56,650 nt of DNA from Lachnospiraceae bacterium (GCA_017525525.1 JAFXSQ010000052.1:1-56650), one strand, 5' to 3'. Numbered from the stretch's first letter, positions 1 through 9,652 are shown. Translations and numbers: made by a program. The notes: generated by a model not told the origin, from the sequence alone.

Positions 1-468
1 ATGCTTTCTGTACTCATCCCCGCACTTCCAGATCTCTTTGTCGGTAAAATACCTGCTTGTATCTTCATCGGATATTTCAAAGAAAACCCGAAGCATATCC
101 ATATTCAGGGTCTTTCCGAAACGTCTTGGTCTTGTAAATAAGGAAACAAATGCTTTACGATCAAGAAACTCTTTGATCAGGAGTGTCTTGTCCACATAAT
201 AGTATTCTGACTGTGCACGGATATAATCCGATATGCCTACCGGAAGTGGTTTTTTTTCATTCTCTACTCCCGACTTGATATATCGTCCTGTAACGATACG
301 CTTATCAGCCGGACGCTTTGCATCATCCGGTATCTGCCATCTCTTACTTACCTTAACAGCTCCGGGAATCAAACCTTCCTTGCAGAATTCCGTCACTCTA
401 CGCTCCGATATTCCCCATACCACAGCCATTTGCTTGCAGGATTTCATATGAACATACCCCCTTTGCAT
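1..468 (-). CDS. AAA-ATPase-like / PD-(D/E)XK family protein, N-terminal part (runs off the window)
   Basis: The reverse strand is open from an ATG at 468 to base 1, giving 156 residues without a stop. The first ~50 residues look like a small helix-turn-helix (WGISERRVTEFCKEG, then WQIPDDAKRP). A domain typical of the AAA-ATPase-like (DUF1703-type) family follows: GISDYI, YYYVDKTLLIKEFL and the P-loop-like FTRPRRFGKT, then LNMDMLRVFFE. Family members usually continue for ~350 more residues to a PD-(D/E)XK nuclease-like end, which lies outside this window. An AGGAGGT sits 5 nt before the ATG at 468. An in-frame ATG at 447, preceded by GGGGGT, fits better with the promoter at 483-511. The cellular role of this family is not established. 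A C-terminal remnant of the same family is at 36923-37183. Confidence 0.8.
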   Translation of the reverse strand, partial: MQRGYVHMKSCKQMAVVWGISERRVTEFCKEGLIPGAVKVSKRWQIPDDAKRPADKRIVTGRYIKSGVENEKKPLPVGISDYIRAQSEYYYVDKTLLIKEFLDRKAFVSLFTRPRRFGKTLNMDMLRVFFEISDEDTSRYFTDKEIWKCGDEYRKH

Positions 469-482
469 CTATTACCTCCTAC

Positions 483-511
483 AGTATAAACATTATTCGG
501 AAGGATGTCAA
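483..511 (-). promoter_or_regulatory. Sigma-A-type promoter for the gene at 1-468
   Basis: On the reverse strand, TTGACA (506-511) and TATACT (483-488) are separated by exactly 17 nt, a near-consensus promoter. The predicted transcript start (~476) falls inside the AGGAGGT before the ATG at 468. That favours translation from the in-frame ATG at 447, or a very short leader. Confidence 0.6.
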
Positions 512-535
512 TTTGCATTTGATATCCTTCCGAAT
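495..535. promoter_or_regulatory. Inverted repeat overlapping the -35 box
   Basis: ATTCGGAAGGAT and ATCCTTCCGAAT (part of 17-nt arms with one mismatch) flank a 7-nt centre. The repeat covers the -35 box and spacer of the promoter at 483-511, so it may be an operator. It could also be a weak terminator for the XRE fragment upstream, but no T-run follows. Confidence 0.45.
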
Positions 536-616
536 ATATTTCCGAAAAAAGTCGTCTTTATTTGATAGATTAGACTATGGGACCATTCGGAACCGGAGCC
601 CGGCTCCACTCATTTT

Positions 617-823
617 TTATGCGCTTATCCGCACTTTTACATCAACATTGACCACAATGATCTCATCCATCTGTACCGCAAAAACCGCTGCCAGCACTAC
701 CAGATTATCGATCGTAGGCATCGCAGTTCCATGCTGCCACTTGTAGATAGCCTGAGGAGTTGCAAATCCGAAGATATCCCGCAGATCTCTTACAGTCAGG
801 CCAGCTACCTCCCTCAGTCTCAC
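617..823 (-). pseudogene. Truncated XRE/Cro-type helix-turn-helix regulator
   Basis: The 68 codons read RLREVAGLTVRDLRDIFGF then QAIYKWQHGTAMPTIDNL, a clear XRE HTH related to small Lachnospiraceae regulators. Family members normally have ~10-20 more residues before the first helix. Here an in-frame TAA lies just upstream of the only available GTG start at 823, and no good ribosome binding site is visible. The gene therefore looks 5'-truncated. The stop is followed by a GC-rich palindrome near 595-610 and then by the upstream region of the gene at 1-468. Confidence 0.6.
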
Positions 824-898
824 GAGGCTTTATAACTATTATACGAGGAGGCCAGTCATGGATACAACATCATATCAGATATTTCACCGGATATAACT

Positions 899-916
899 TT
901 TACCCAATTGGGTAAA
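899..916. promoter_or_regulatory. 18-bp perfect palindrome, possible operator
   Basis: TTTACCCAA followed by TTGGGTAAA forms a perfect 9+9 palindrome in the gap between the truncated XRE gene and the possible small ORF at 1108. Its size suggests a dimeric repressor site. The cognate protein is unknown. Nothing else could be supported in the ~280-nt gap from 824 to 1107. Confidence 0.4.
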
Positions 917-1107
917 GGTTGTGCGCAATCTATTTACATTCCTAATACTTGATATACCTAAAAAGGTTCAGTGAGGAAAACATCACCTTCAGTTTGATTT
1001 CATAATATCACAGAAACCTATGACTTCAACTTCAGTTCATTATAAACCAAAGTAACAGGTCGCCGACAGGGCCATACCCCACCAACGACCGATTAAGGAG
1101 GAAATAT

Positions 1108-1245
1108 GTGACGTCTTATGATACTACAAATCCCAAGCAGAAAATACACCTATCTCCCGAACGGTTGAATAATATCTACAAATGGCAAAAAGACCACCGG
1201 CAGAGAAGACGCATGAAAAACTCCAACCGGTGGTCTATAAAGTGA
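1108..1245 (+). CDS. Possible 45-aa basic small protein
   Basis: A GTG at 1108 is preceded by AAGGAGG with 6-nt spacing and opens a 45-codon frame ending in TGA at 1245. The peptide is basic, with IYKWQKDHRQRRR in the middle. I do not recognise it. Its 3' end overlaps the inverted repeat that probably terminates the opposing giant gene, which counts against it. The strong ribosome binding site is the main support. Confidence 0.35.
   Translation: MTSYDTTNPKQKIHLSPERLNNIYKWQKDHRQRRRMKNSNRWSIK
1186..1236 (-). terminator. Rho-independent terminator of the giant protein gene
   Basis: AGACCACCGG (1191-1200) and CCGGTGGTCT (1227-1236) form a perfect 10-bp stem. On the reverse strand the stem is followed by TTTTTGCC. 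It lies about 70 nt after the stop codon of the gene at 1307-7180. Confidence 0.65.
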
Positions 1246-1306
1246 AAAGAAGTTATGTATCAGGTCTCAGGTCTCACGTCCTTCCCCCTGTATCACTATA
1301 AAATTT

Positions 1307-4300
1307 TTACTGCATTCCATCCTTAGCTATGTCGTAGAATGCTTTTGTTGTTCCCTGATTGAACTTCGTTCCCTTAGGCACGAACTGTACCTGGAATGCT
1401 TCAAGCTTTCTTGCATAACCTGCCGAACCGGACTTCTCGTTGTTGCCTGCCCAACCAAGCCAGCCGAACTTCTCACAGTAGGTTCTGTAGTACATGTCGT
1501 AGAGATTTGCTACCTGGCCTGCAGCTTTGAGCTGGATCATCTCTACTCTTCTTGACATACCCTTGGTTCCTGCAAATGTCGATTTATCAGCTGTGGTTGC
1601 CCACTGAGTCCAACCCATCTTCTCTACATAAGCTCTGTACTTTACTGATCCGCCTATGCCTGAAAGCTGCATCTGGATGGTCTCCATCCTCAGGTTGTCG
1701 GTTGTGCCTGCGAACTTAGCTTCGTTTACCTTGGTTCCGATGCCTGCTGTTGACCAAGCCATCCAGTTCTTCTTCTGTACATAAGCCCTGTACTTCAAGG
1801 TTACCTTCTTGATTGCGAAGGTTTTCTTAACGGTTCCACCGTACTTGCCCTTACCTGTAATCTTAACGGTTGCATTTCCGGCGTTGGTGTTGTTGCTGTA
1901 AGATACGGTATAATCAGTGCCCTTCTTCAAGGTTTTGCCATCATGTTTTACGGTTACTGTCGGCTTGATTTCTGAGCCTGTCCATGCCTTGTTGCCAAGC
2001 CCTGTTACTGTTGCCTCAGCGATATCGATGAGCTTTTCTATCTTGGTCTCTTCCTCGGTAATCTCTTCCTTGCCTTCAGAATCCTTGAAGAGCTTACCGC
2101 ACTCCGAGCAGGTCCAGTACTCTATGTTGCCTTCTTCATCAACTGTAGGATCCTTGGCCTCAACATGTGTAAGCTTGTGTCCTTCGTACTTGATTACCGT
2201 CTCTGCAAGGGTGATTTCTTTCTTGCCCTCTGCATCCTCGAAGAGCTTGTCACAGTGCGAGCATGTGTAGTAAGCCTTGTTACCGTCCTCGGTGCAGGTT
2301 GCTTTCTTTTCAGGCACAAGTGCGAGCTTGTGCTCTGACTTCGGAAGAACCGTCTGCTCTTTGGTTATCTCACTCTTGCCCTCTGCATCCGCAAAGTACT
2401 TACCGCAAACTGAACATGTCCAATACTCTATGTTGCCATCCTTCTCTGTCGTTGCCTCAACAGCTTCAACATGTGTAAGCTTATGGCCTTCTGTCTTGAC
2501 TACAAGCTCAGCCTCTGTTGTCTCTGTCTTACCCTCTGCATCTGCAAAGAGCTTCTTGCACTCTGAGCACTCCCAGTATGCCTTCTTGCCGTCTTCGGTA
2601 CATGTTGCCTTGACCTCGGCATGAGCTGTAAGGTTGTGGCCTTTTGCCTTCTCAACAAGGGCTGTCTCTGTTGTCTCTGTCTTTCCGTCCTTATCTGAGA
2701 AGAGCTTCTTACATACCGAGCACTCCCAGTATGCTTTCTTGCCTTCCTTCTCGCAGGTCGCTGCTACTGACTCGTGAGCTGTAAGTGTATGCTTATCTGT
2801 CTTCGCAATCTTTACCGCTGCTTCTGTAGTCTCAGTCTTTCCATCCTTGTCAGCAAAGAGCTTCTTACATACTGAGCACTCCCAGTATGCTTTGTTTCCT
2901 TCCTCGCCACAGGTAGCTTCCTTGGCTGTATGCGCGGTGAGGGTATGTCCCTTTGCTGGGATTGTCTCAGTATAGCTGCTGGTACATCCTGAACAACGGT
3001 AGGTTCTGACACCGGTCTCTGTACAGGTTGGCTCCTTTGTTACGGTGCTTGTGTAGGAATGGGTGTGTCCGGGAGCTGAATATGTATAAGTCGCTGTCGC
3101 AATCTCACTATCAGTCATACCATCCTTAACAGCTATAGCCTTAACCGTAGTAGTCGAAGACACAGTGAATGAATCTGTGTAAGCTGTGCTTGCTGTCGTA
3201 GGCGCTGAACCATTGGTAGTATAGTAGATTGTTGCTCCTGCCGTTCCACATGTAATCGTAATAGTCTTTGAGCTTGAAAAGCTGCCTGCTGCAGGTAATA
3301 CAGGTGTTTCAACCTTAGGTGCTGCTGCGATAACAAAAGCATCACTATCTGCGGATGCAAGCTTTGTACCCGAAGCCTTCTCACGAACATAATATGTTCC
3401 GTTTGAAAGTCCGGATATAGTAGTTGAGCTTTCTGCAACCGAAGTATAAGTTGTAACTGTTGATAATCTGTACTCATACTCTTTTGAAGCTGTTAATCCG
3501 GTAATTGTTCCGTTATCGTTTGTCGACAACGTACAATCGGTTTTGCTCAAGCCTGTCGGTTTATCTGCCTGAGTAACATCTATTGTCTGAATCGCACTTT
3601 CTGCTGTCGTAGCTGTCCCCGGAGTCTTGACCTTTATGTCATTGGTTGCTACAACTCCCGAAGTTATAGTCACAGTTGTTCCTGTGATATCTACCCAGTT
3701 TTCTCCTCCATCCAAGCTGTATTTCATTCCATTTGCAACGTCCGACAGTGTTCCACTGTTTGCACTGTCAGCCACAAATGTCGCAGTAGGTGTTGCTGTA
3801 TATGCTTTTACAACTATTGCGGCACTGTCAGAAGATGCAAGGACAGTCCCGCTTGCTTTGACGCGTACATAATACGTTCCAGGAACAAGGGCGGTGATAG
3901 ACTCTGCATTATCTGCAACATCTGTATAAGATGTTGCTCCTGATAACTTATACTGATACTTTACCGAACTTGTTAATCCGGTTATCGTTCCGTCATTATC
4001 CGACGATGTTGTGCATGCTGTCACACTCAATCCTGTCGGGGCTTCTGCCTGCGTAATATCTATTGTCTGGACTTCACTTTCTGTCGCTGTTTCTGTTCCC
4101 GGAGTCTTAACCTTTATGTCATTAGCTGCAGTAACTCCTGAAGTTATAGTCACAGTTGTTTCTGTTATATCTGTCCATGTACTTCCACCATCTATGCTAT
4201 ATTGCATTCCGCTTGTAACATCTGACAGTGTTCCGCTTTCCGTTCCGTCAGCCACAAATGTTGCATCAGGTGTAGCTGTATATTCCTTAACCACTGCCTC

Positions 4301-7180
4301 CACACTGTCAGAAGATGCAAGAACAGTTCCGCTTGCTTTAACACGTACTACATATGTTCCCGCAGCAAGTCCTGTGATGGAAGTTGCGCTTGCTCCGACC
4401 GAAGTATAATCTGAAGCTGACGACAGCTTGTATTCATATAGTTTTGAGCTATCTAATCCTGTTATCGTTCCATCATCATTTGACGATGTTGTGCATGCTG
4501 TCACTTCTAATCCGGCAGGGGCTTCTGCCTGAGTAATCTCTATCGTCTGAATTGCGCTTTCTGTTGTTGTTGCCGTTGCCGGAGTCTTAACCTTTATTCC
4601 ATTAGTTGTTGTGACTCCCGAAGCTATAGAAACGGTTGTGTCAGAAATATCTGTCCATGTATTTCCACCATCTATGCTATACTGCATTCCACTTGTAACG
4701 TCCGACAGTGTTCCACTATCCGTACCATCAGCTGCAAATGACGCAGTAGGTGTGGCTGAATACTCTTTAAGATAGAAAGTCTTGTAATCCGGCTCTAAGA
4801 ACCAAGTGGCAGCTTCATCTTCGGTATTCTCTATAAGTATTCCGTCACTAGAATTGCTTAAGGCTGCATTCCAGCCGCTTTTGGCCATATCACTAGCTTT
4901 AAAACCCGCTTTAACATATAAATCGGGATGTGTATGCTCACTATTAACCGCATCACCAATCTCTGTATAATAATGTGTAAAGCCCGTATCTCCCGTAGCA
5001 TCATATACAAAACCTGCTTCCCTACCTTGTGTAGCATACCAATTTGCCGTATACGGCTTAATTTCATATGTTTTGTGGGCAGGAATAACTATCTTGTATA
5101 ACGGTCTTGAATCGTATCTATATTGTGAGCAATACATTGTATCGTAATTTGTAGATCCTTTAATTACATGTATTGTTTTTGCGAAATCATACCACACATT
5201 CCAATCAACTGTTATTGTTTCATCTGAAATATTGATCTGCGATCCGGCAGATGCTAAAACCGCAGCTTTTCTGCTGTTATACGCACTAGTAGGTATATCA
5301 CCATAATAGATTTCATGATTGTTGTTAACCGAAGTGACTGCATCAACAGAATCCGTATATCCCGTTACCCATATGTAGAATACCTTTTCAGAGTCACTAT
5401 CATTAGTACAATGGATCACTCCATTAGGGCTTTCAATCAAAGGTATTTTATCCAAACCGTCTGCCGGATATATGTAGGATTTTTCAGCATTTCTAAACTG
5501 TAAAGGCACATATTTTTTAGCCGGAACAGTAAGCTTAAATAGCTTTCCTTCGTCAGTAATAGATGTCTGATTAAACGTATCTATATCGACAGGCTCTCCT
5601 AATATCGGTCTCATCACTGTATGTTTGTCAGTATAACTCGTTTCGGTTGCTGTAACCTCTACTGCATCACTTAAGTAATCTTCTAACATTGGTGATGTAA
5701 GCATATAAGTAGTTCCAACCACGCCTTCAGTTACCGGTGTTCTGGTTGTATCTGAACTTACAATCCAGAACTTACTTGGATCATCCGAAAGATCAGGGAG
5801 CGTGAAATCCCCACAATTAACAGTGATAGTGTCCCCAACTGTCATTGTATTGTACGCCCTTGTGAAATCACCGAAATACCTCACAGTCTCTGTATCATCA
5901 CTGTTTTCACCGTAGGTAACGGTTATTGGTGCTGCTGTAGTATTTGTGGAATTAAACACACTATCAGCCACAAATACTGAACTGGCTGTATATGGTTTAT
6001 ATGTGCTTCCTCCAATGCCTCTTACAGAAATAATCGTCTTATTACCATCATCTGTTGCAGGAACAGATTTTGGTTTTGTAGATGTTGCAACACCATATAT
6101 TATAAATGCTGTATATCCTTTACCTAATCTGGTGTTAGTAGCTTTTTGACCATAAAACTGATTATCTTCGTAACTATATACGCCATTTACGCCCTTACCT
6201 GCTATATCATACTCTCCACCAATAGAATAGCTAAAAGAATATGAAACTGTGCCCGGTGTAGTATTTACATGACGATAATCCATTTTTGTTAATACTACAT
6301 CAGAATCAGTAACGACACCCATTACGGCTTTTCCTTTTGTACCTGTCACATCAGCACCTGTACCATCATGCGCTGTAAGACCTTCATTTGCAACAGCAAC
6401 ATAATCATTACCTTCCGGATTAAATGCCGCAAAATCCAATTCATTTAACCCAACACCCACTTGAGGGTTAGCAGGACTTTTCGCTGTACCTTCAACTGTC
6501 GCAATTACAGAAAAAGGTTCATCCAATGAATAACTACCCAATATAGTGATATCACCATATTCAGCCAATTCCATAGACAACATCAAGGACAACGCATAAT
6601 AATAACCATCAATATTTACTACATACGGAGACTCAATTTTTGCCCTTTGCGTATCATTTGCAGATGAAAGATATACAGAGCAAGCATTAAGCTTTGTATT
6701 ATCAATAGTAGAAATAACAGTATCTCCGCTCTTAATCTGGATATAGTTTGTCGGAATATAGTTTTCTGTATCCACCTGACCTATAGGTATCATATAATCA
6801 GACAACCATTCATTGACAGGCTTTGTACTACTATCAATAGTAACTTCTGTATCAGTCCAATCCCAAATTACATTACCCTCTGGGAAATTAGGTATATCTT
6901 TTTTGAAAATCTTAGAACCTATCAAATCAACAACAGCATCTGCTCTCTCCTGAATAGTCGGAGCAGGTGAAGCCTTCGCATCCAGTGGCACAAAAAAACC
7001 GGCACCCGGTGAAAGCAAGGTTAATACCATTGCCAACGCCAAAGCACATGCCAGTCGTCCAAGCCATGTATGCTTAATTACAGTTTTGCACGAGCCCATA
7101 CCCAAGCGATTTTTCTGCGCATCAAAAAAGGCTTTCGAATCGCCGGAGTGTCTCTCAGTCAACGAGTTACATTCTCTCAT
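1307..7180 (-). CDS. Giant secreted surface protein with Cys-rich and ChW repeats (1957 aa)
   Basis: The start ATG at 7180 follows GGGAGG by about 8 nt. A basic, unusually long N-region precedes the hydrophobic signal core (LACALALAMVLTLL, ~residues 44-57) and a likely AKA cleavage site near residue 70. Residues ~80-800 are a unique beta-rich region I do not recognise. Three tandem ~160-aa repeats follow (~809-1284; each starts Y(S/T)ATPxA(S/T)F and contains SGTLSDV). Next come a chitobiase/hexosaminidase C-terminal-like domain (~1291-1371), seven ~45-aa Cys repeats with YWxCSxCxKxF cores (~1376-1711), an Ig-like/MBG domain (~1715-1790) and three ChW repeats to the end. No LPXTG or transmembrane tail is present. 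The role is probably adhesion or surface binding (inference). The C-terminal third is almost identical to that of the gene at 11174. Confidence 0.85.
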   Translation of the reverse strand: MRECNSLTERHSGDSKAFFDAQKNRLGMGSCKTVIKHTWLGRLACALALAMVLTLLSPGAGFFVPLDAKASPAPTIQERADAVVDLIGSKIFKKDIPNFPEGNVIWDWTDTEVTIDSSTKPVNEWLSDYMIPIGQVDTENYIPTNYIQIKSGDTVISTIDNTKLNACSVYLSSANDTQRAKIESPYVVNIDGYYYALSLMLSMELAEYGDITILGSYSLDEPFSVIATVEGTAKSPANPQVGVGLNELDFAAFNPEGNDYVAVANEGLTAHDGTGADVTGTKGKAVMGVVTDSDVVLTKMDYRHVNTTPGTVSYSFSYSIGGEYDIAGKGVNGVYSYEDNQFYGQKATNTRLGKGYTAFIIYGVATSTKPKSVPATDDGNKTIISVRGIGGSTYKPYTASSVFVADSVFNSTNTTAAPITVTYGENSDDTETVRYFGDFTRAYNTMTVGDTITVNCGDFTLPDLSDDPSKFWIVSSDTTRTPVTEGVVGTTYMLTSPMLEDYLSDAVEVTATETSYTDKHTVMRPILGEPVDIDTFNQTSITDEGKLFKLTVPAKKYVPLQFRNAEKSYIYPADGLDKIPLIESPNGVIHCTNDSDSEKVFYIWVTGYTDSVDAVTSVNNNHEIYYGDIPTSAYNSRKAAVLASAGSQINISDETITVDWNVWYDFAKTIHVIKGSTNYDTMYCSQYRYDSRPLYKIVIPAHKTYEIKPYTANWYATQGREAGFVYDATGDTGFTHYYTEIGDAVNSEHTHPDLYVKAGFKASDMAKSGWNAALSNSSDGILIENTEDEAATWFLEPDYKTFYLKEYSATPTASFAADGTDSGTLSDVTSGMQYSIDGGNTWTDISDTTVSIASGVTTTNGIKVKTPATATTTESAIQTIEITQAEAPAGLEVTACTTSSNDDGTITGLDSSKLYEYKLSSASDYTSVGASATSITGLAAGTYVVRVKASGTVLASSDSVEAVVKEYTATPDATFVADGTESGTLSDVTSGMQYSIDGGSTWTDITETTVTITSGVTAANDIKVKTPGTETATESEVQTIDITQAEAPTGLSVTACTTSSDNDGTITGLTSSVKYQYKLSGATSYTDVADNAESITALVPGTYYVRVKASGTVLASSDSAAIVVKAYTATPTATFVADSANSGTLSDVANGMKYSLDGGENWVDITGTTVTITSGVVATNDIKVKTPGTATTAESAIQTIDVTQADKPTGLSKTDCTLSTNDNGTITGLTASKEYEYRLSTVTTYTSVAESSTTISGLSNGTYYVREKASGTKLASADSDAFVIAAAPKVETPVLPAAGSFSSSKTITITCGTAGATIYYTTNGSAPTTASTAYTDSFTVSSTTTVKAIAVKDGMTDSEIATATYTYSAPGHTHSYTSTVTKEPTCTETGVRTYRCSGCTSSYTETIPAKGHTLTAHTAKEATCGEEGNKAYWECSVCKKLFADKDGKTETTEAAVKIAKTDKHTLTAHESVAATCEKEGKKAYWECSVCKKLFSDKDGKTETTETALVEKAKGHNLTAHAEVKATCTEDGKKAYWECSECKKLFADAEGKTETTEAELVVKTEGHKLTHVEAVEATTEKDGNIEYWTCSVCGKYFADAEGKSEITKEQTVLPKSEHKLALVPEKKATCTEDGNKAYYTCSHCDKLFEDAEGKKEITLAETVIKYEGHKLTHVEAKDPTVDEEGNIEYWTCSECGKLFKDSEGKEEITEEETKIEKLIDIAEATVTGLGNKAWTGSEIKPTVTVKHDGKTLKKGTDYTVSYSNNTNAGNATVKITGKGKYGGTVKKTFAIKKVTLKYRAYVQKKNWMAWSTAGIGTKVNEAKFAGTTDNLRMETIQMQLSGIGGSVKYRAYVEKMGWTQWATTADKSTFAGTKGMSRRVEMIQLKAAGQVANLYDMYYRTYCEKFGWLGWAGNNEKSGSAGYARKLEAFQVQFVPKGTKFNQGTTKAFYDIAKDGMQ
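3330..4760 (-). repeat. Three tandem ~480-bp repeats inside the giant gene
   Basis: Units begin near 4755, 4275 and 3800, a period of about 477-480 bp (160 aa). Each encodes the same pair of beta-sandwich-like modules: a SIDGGxTWTDI-type half, then a TGLxxSxxYxYKLS-type half. The repeats are diverged but easily aligned, so unit gain or loss by recombination is plausible. Confidence 0.75.
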
Positions 7181-7326
7181 ATCCTTTTCCTCCCATTTTT
7201 TTAAGATTCCTTAAAGAACCTTATATAGTCTATGCTCCGGCATAATAAGCCGTCACACCGAGGATAATTATATAACCCCGCGGGAGAAAATTATATATTG
7301 TTGTCTTATTTGACATAATAATATGC

Positions 7327-8547
7327 CTAATCGTCAACAGGGATGACAATCGTCAGAAGCATACTGCTTCGCCCTTTATTGATAGCATCATTTTCTGTTT
7401 CGGACTCCGCCTCATCTTCACTCACTTTCCAGACTCTGCTACTACCGACTAATGCACTTGAAATTCTTTCTCTTAGCCCTTTGCTTTCCTCAGATGTACT
7501 CGTGGCTTCTATTCCCAGATCACACAGCAGTATTACCGTGTCGTCCAGGGTTCTAGCCCGAAGGGACACGTATTTTACTCTGTTTCCAAGCTCTGTCGTC
7601 ACACGGCGAATATCATCTATAGCCGGACTTACATGCCCGGCTATATCAGACCCTGAAGATAGCTGCAATCTCTCAAACCCCATCTGTTCAAGCACGCCGC
7701 CTAAAGCCTCAACCGAGGATTTAAGCCCGGCAAGTGCACTTTGCAATCCGCCAGCGACTGCTTCATCGTCTTCCCTCTCTTCAAGCTCGCTCATAATCCT
7801 TCCTTCAAGCAGTGAGTTTTTATCGATACTCTTTTTCCTACTTTTTGCATCCATATACTTTGCAAGATTCATAAGCACTCCGCCCGCCACGATGAGTATG
7901 AGCGTTATCATCAGGTATGAGAACACTATGGGCAAGGCTATATTCCTGCCTGTTGTATCCGACTCGTGAAGTGCCTTGTAATTGGAATATGCCTTCATCG
8001 CCGCTCCGGTCACCTCAAGGAACAGCATAACGAAGACTACGCCCCACACTATTTTCAGCTTTTTGTACTTTCTTCTCACAATCGGTCTCAGTAACCTTGC
8101 GACAATCATTACCGCAATTATCTGCGTTGCGCACACATAAGCATACGCCCATCCCTTGCCGTTCTGTGCTGTCATTTCCGCGCCGAGGACAGCGCTCGCA
8201 TCCTCAAACGGCAGCACCATAAATGAGGCAAGTGTCGTGCTGACCAGACTGATTATAAAACTGTAGACAACAACAACCGGGAATTCACCCTTTACAGTGA
8301 TAGAGGGCATAATGATGGCCGCCACCTCAGGAATCGCAAGACACATGTAGATTATAGCAGCAGAAGTGGCATTCGGGAAATCACGCTTCTGCAGAACATC
8401 AATTATGATAAGGCACACAGAACAGAATATGGCAACCGCAATCAGAACGAACGGACTGACCTTCCTTTTCACGAAGGCTATTCTTGCACCTATCAAGAAT
8501 GACACACCTATACTTACGTCAAAGAATATACTGCCTATCCCCGGCAT
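7327..8547 (-). CDS. Polytopic membrane protein with cytoplasmic coiled-coil tail, putative accessory sensor 1
   Basis: Of 406 residues, the first ~230 carry about seven hydrophobic helices (for example VLIAVAIFCSVCLIIIDVL and VIVARLL). A charged, mostly helical cytoplasmic tail follows. The tail ends in MLLTIVIPV, which resembles the last strand of a GHKL ATPase domain, but no H, N or G box is present. It is last in the operon RR (10304), GHKL kinase (9645), this protein's paralogue (8558), then this gene, with a 10-nt gap. Similarity in layout to the 8558 protein points to duplication. AgrC-type kinases carry such a multi-helix sensor in the same chain as the ATPase; here it is separate. 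The sensor role is inference. Confidence 0.6.
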   Translation of the reverse strand: MPGIGSIFFDVSIGVSFLIGARIAFVKRKVSPFVLIAVAIFCSVCLIIIDVLQKRDFPNATSAAIIYMCLAIPEVAAIIMPSITVKGEFPVVVVYSFIISLVSTTLASFMVLPFEDASAVLGAEMTAQNGKGWAYAYVCATQIIAVMIVARLLRPIVRRKYKKLKIVWGVVFVMLFLEVTGAAMKAYSNYKALHESDTTGRNIALPIVFSYLMITLILIVAGGVLMNLAKYMDAKSRKKSIDKNSLLEGRIMSELEEREDDEAVAGGLQSALAGLKSSVEALGGVLEQMGFERLQLSSGSDIAGHVSPAIDDIRRVTTELGNRVKYVSLRARTLDDTVILLCDLGIEATSTSEESKGLRERISSALVGSSRVWKVSEDEAESETENDAINKGRSSMLLTIVIPVDD

Positions 8548-8557
8548 AATCTCACCT

Positions 8558-9652
8558 CTACAGTACCCTTGTTATCGTCATGGTCTTCTCGCCTTCGTAT
8601 CCCTCGTTAAAGGATATCTCACTCATCAGCATCATCTCATCACCGAGGGGACGCACACATATCGTCATGTACCCTCCGCTGCCTTTCAGACTTGCAAATG
8701 AACTGCTCAAAGTCTCAAGCTCCTTCCTAAGCTTTGCCGCCTTATCTCCAAGCATCTTCTTCGCAGCGTCCATATCACTTATGAGCTCAAGCACCATGTT
8801 TCTCTTTTCAAGCTCTTTCGAAAGCACTTCAATCGCCCTGTCTATTCCGTCCGATGCTTCACGATCCTCACGGTCTATCTCTCCTATGATCTTTTTTTCA
8901 AACAGGCTTTTCTCACTAATGATCGACCCGAATTTGTGTTTCTCCCTGCCCTTTACAACATTTACGACAACAAAAATGACTACTACGATAGTCAGTACCA
9001 TGACCATGTATGTTATACCAAGCACTATCAGGACATCATCCCGGGCAGGAGCCTCGTGTCTTGACTTATAATTAATATATCCCCTCGCAGGCACACCTAG
9101 TATATCATACATCATGATTATACAGAAAAGCACGCGGTAAACGACACCATCTCCCTTAATCCACTTAAGCAGAAGCTTCACAAGAAGCGCCGAAATAACA
9201 GTTGCGATTAACTGAACCACGCAGATGTACAAGTATCCGATTCCCCCTGAGCTCCTTGAGGTCGTTTCAGCAGCCATTACATCCTTGGCAGGTTCGATAA
9301 AAGCACAGACCGCGAACACTATCGCACTGACGAAGATGATTATAAATGCATTGACAACCGTCCTCTTGTATACGCTTCCCTCGGTGTACTTAGTCCCCTG
9401 AATTATTGCAATCATCTCCAAAACTCCGGCCAGGCAAAACCAGAACAGATACACCGGAAGGCTATTCGGATCCTGCTTCTGTGCCACATCAAGCACACAA
9501 AGCATAATCGCACACTCCAGCATAACTGCGAGCACCTGTGGTACGCTCGTCTTCTTTCTCGGAAGCGCAATCATTGCGCCCACTACGAACGCTACTCCTA
9601 TAAATATATCCCATAAGAATGATCCGACTGTTGGCATTGCCATCTTACTCAT
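8558..9652 (-). CDS. Polytopic membrane protein with cytoplasmic tail, putative accessory sensor 2
   Basis: This 364-aa protein has about seven membrane helices in residues ~10-235 and then a charged helical tail (residues ~240-364). The tail ends TMTITRVL, again like the end of a GHKL domain without its catalytic boxes. It shares the start (S/G-x-FxxDxxIGVxFxxGAxIA) and helix order of the 7327 protein, so the two are paralogues. Its start overlaps the end of the GHKL kinase gene by 8 nt, which suggests translational coupling and a shared complex. The function is inferred from context. Confidence 0.6.
   Translation of the reverse strand: MSKMAMPTVGSFLWDIFIGVAFVVGAMIALPRKKTSVPQVLAVMLECAIMLCVLDVAQKQDPNSLPVYLFWFCLAGVLEMIAIIQGTKYTEGSVYKRTVVNAFIIIFVSAIVFAVCAFIEPAKDVMAAETTSRSSGGIGYLYICVVQLIATVISALLVKLLLKWIKGDGVVYRVLFCIIMMYDILGVPARGYINYKSRHEAPARDDVLIVLGITYMVMVLTIVVVIFVVVNVVKGREKHKFGSIISEKSLFEKKIIGEIDREDREASDGIDRAIEVLSKELEKRNMVLELISDMDAAKKMLGDKAAKLRKELETLSSSFASLKGSGGYMTICVRPLGDEMMLMSEISFNEGYEGEKTMTITRVL

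Noticed and set aside
2040-3060. Regular ~135-bp repeats that could suggest a CRISPR or satellite array
   Set aside because: The period equals the 45-aa Cys repeat and the units are diverged at third positions, so this is a protein repeat. There are no unique spacers.
1917-4409. Several plus-strand reading frames of 60-130 codons
   Set aside because: They lie opposite the repetitive giant gene, share its period, and lack ribosome binding sites. They are shadows of the reverse-strand coding sequence.
7343-7969. 208-codon plus-strand frame
   Set aside because: It is antisense to the well-supported membrane protein gene at 7327-8547. Its Ser/Leu-rich composition is typical of an antisense frame.
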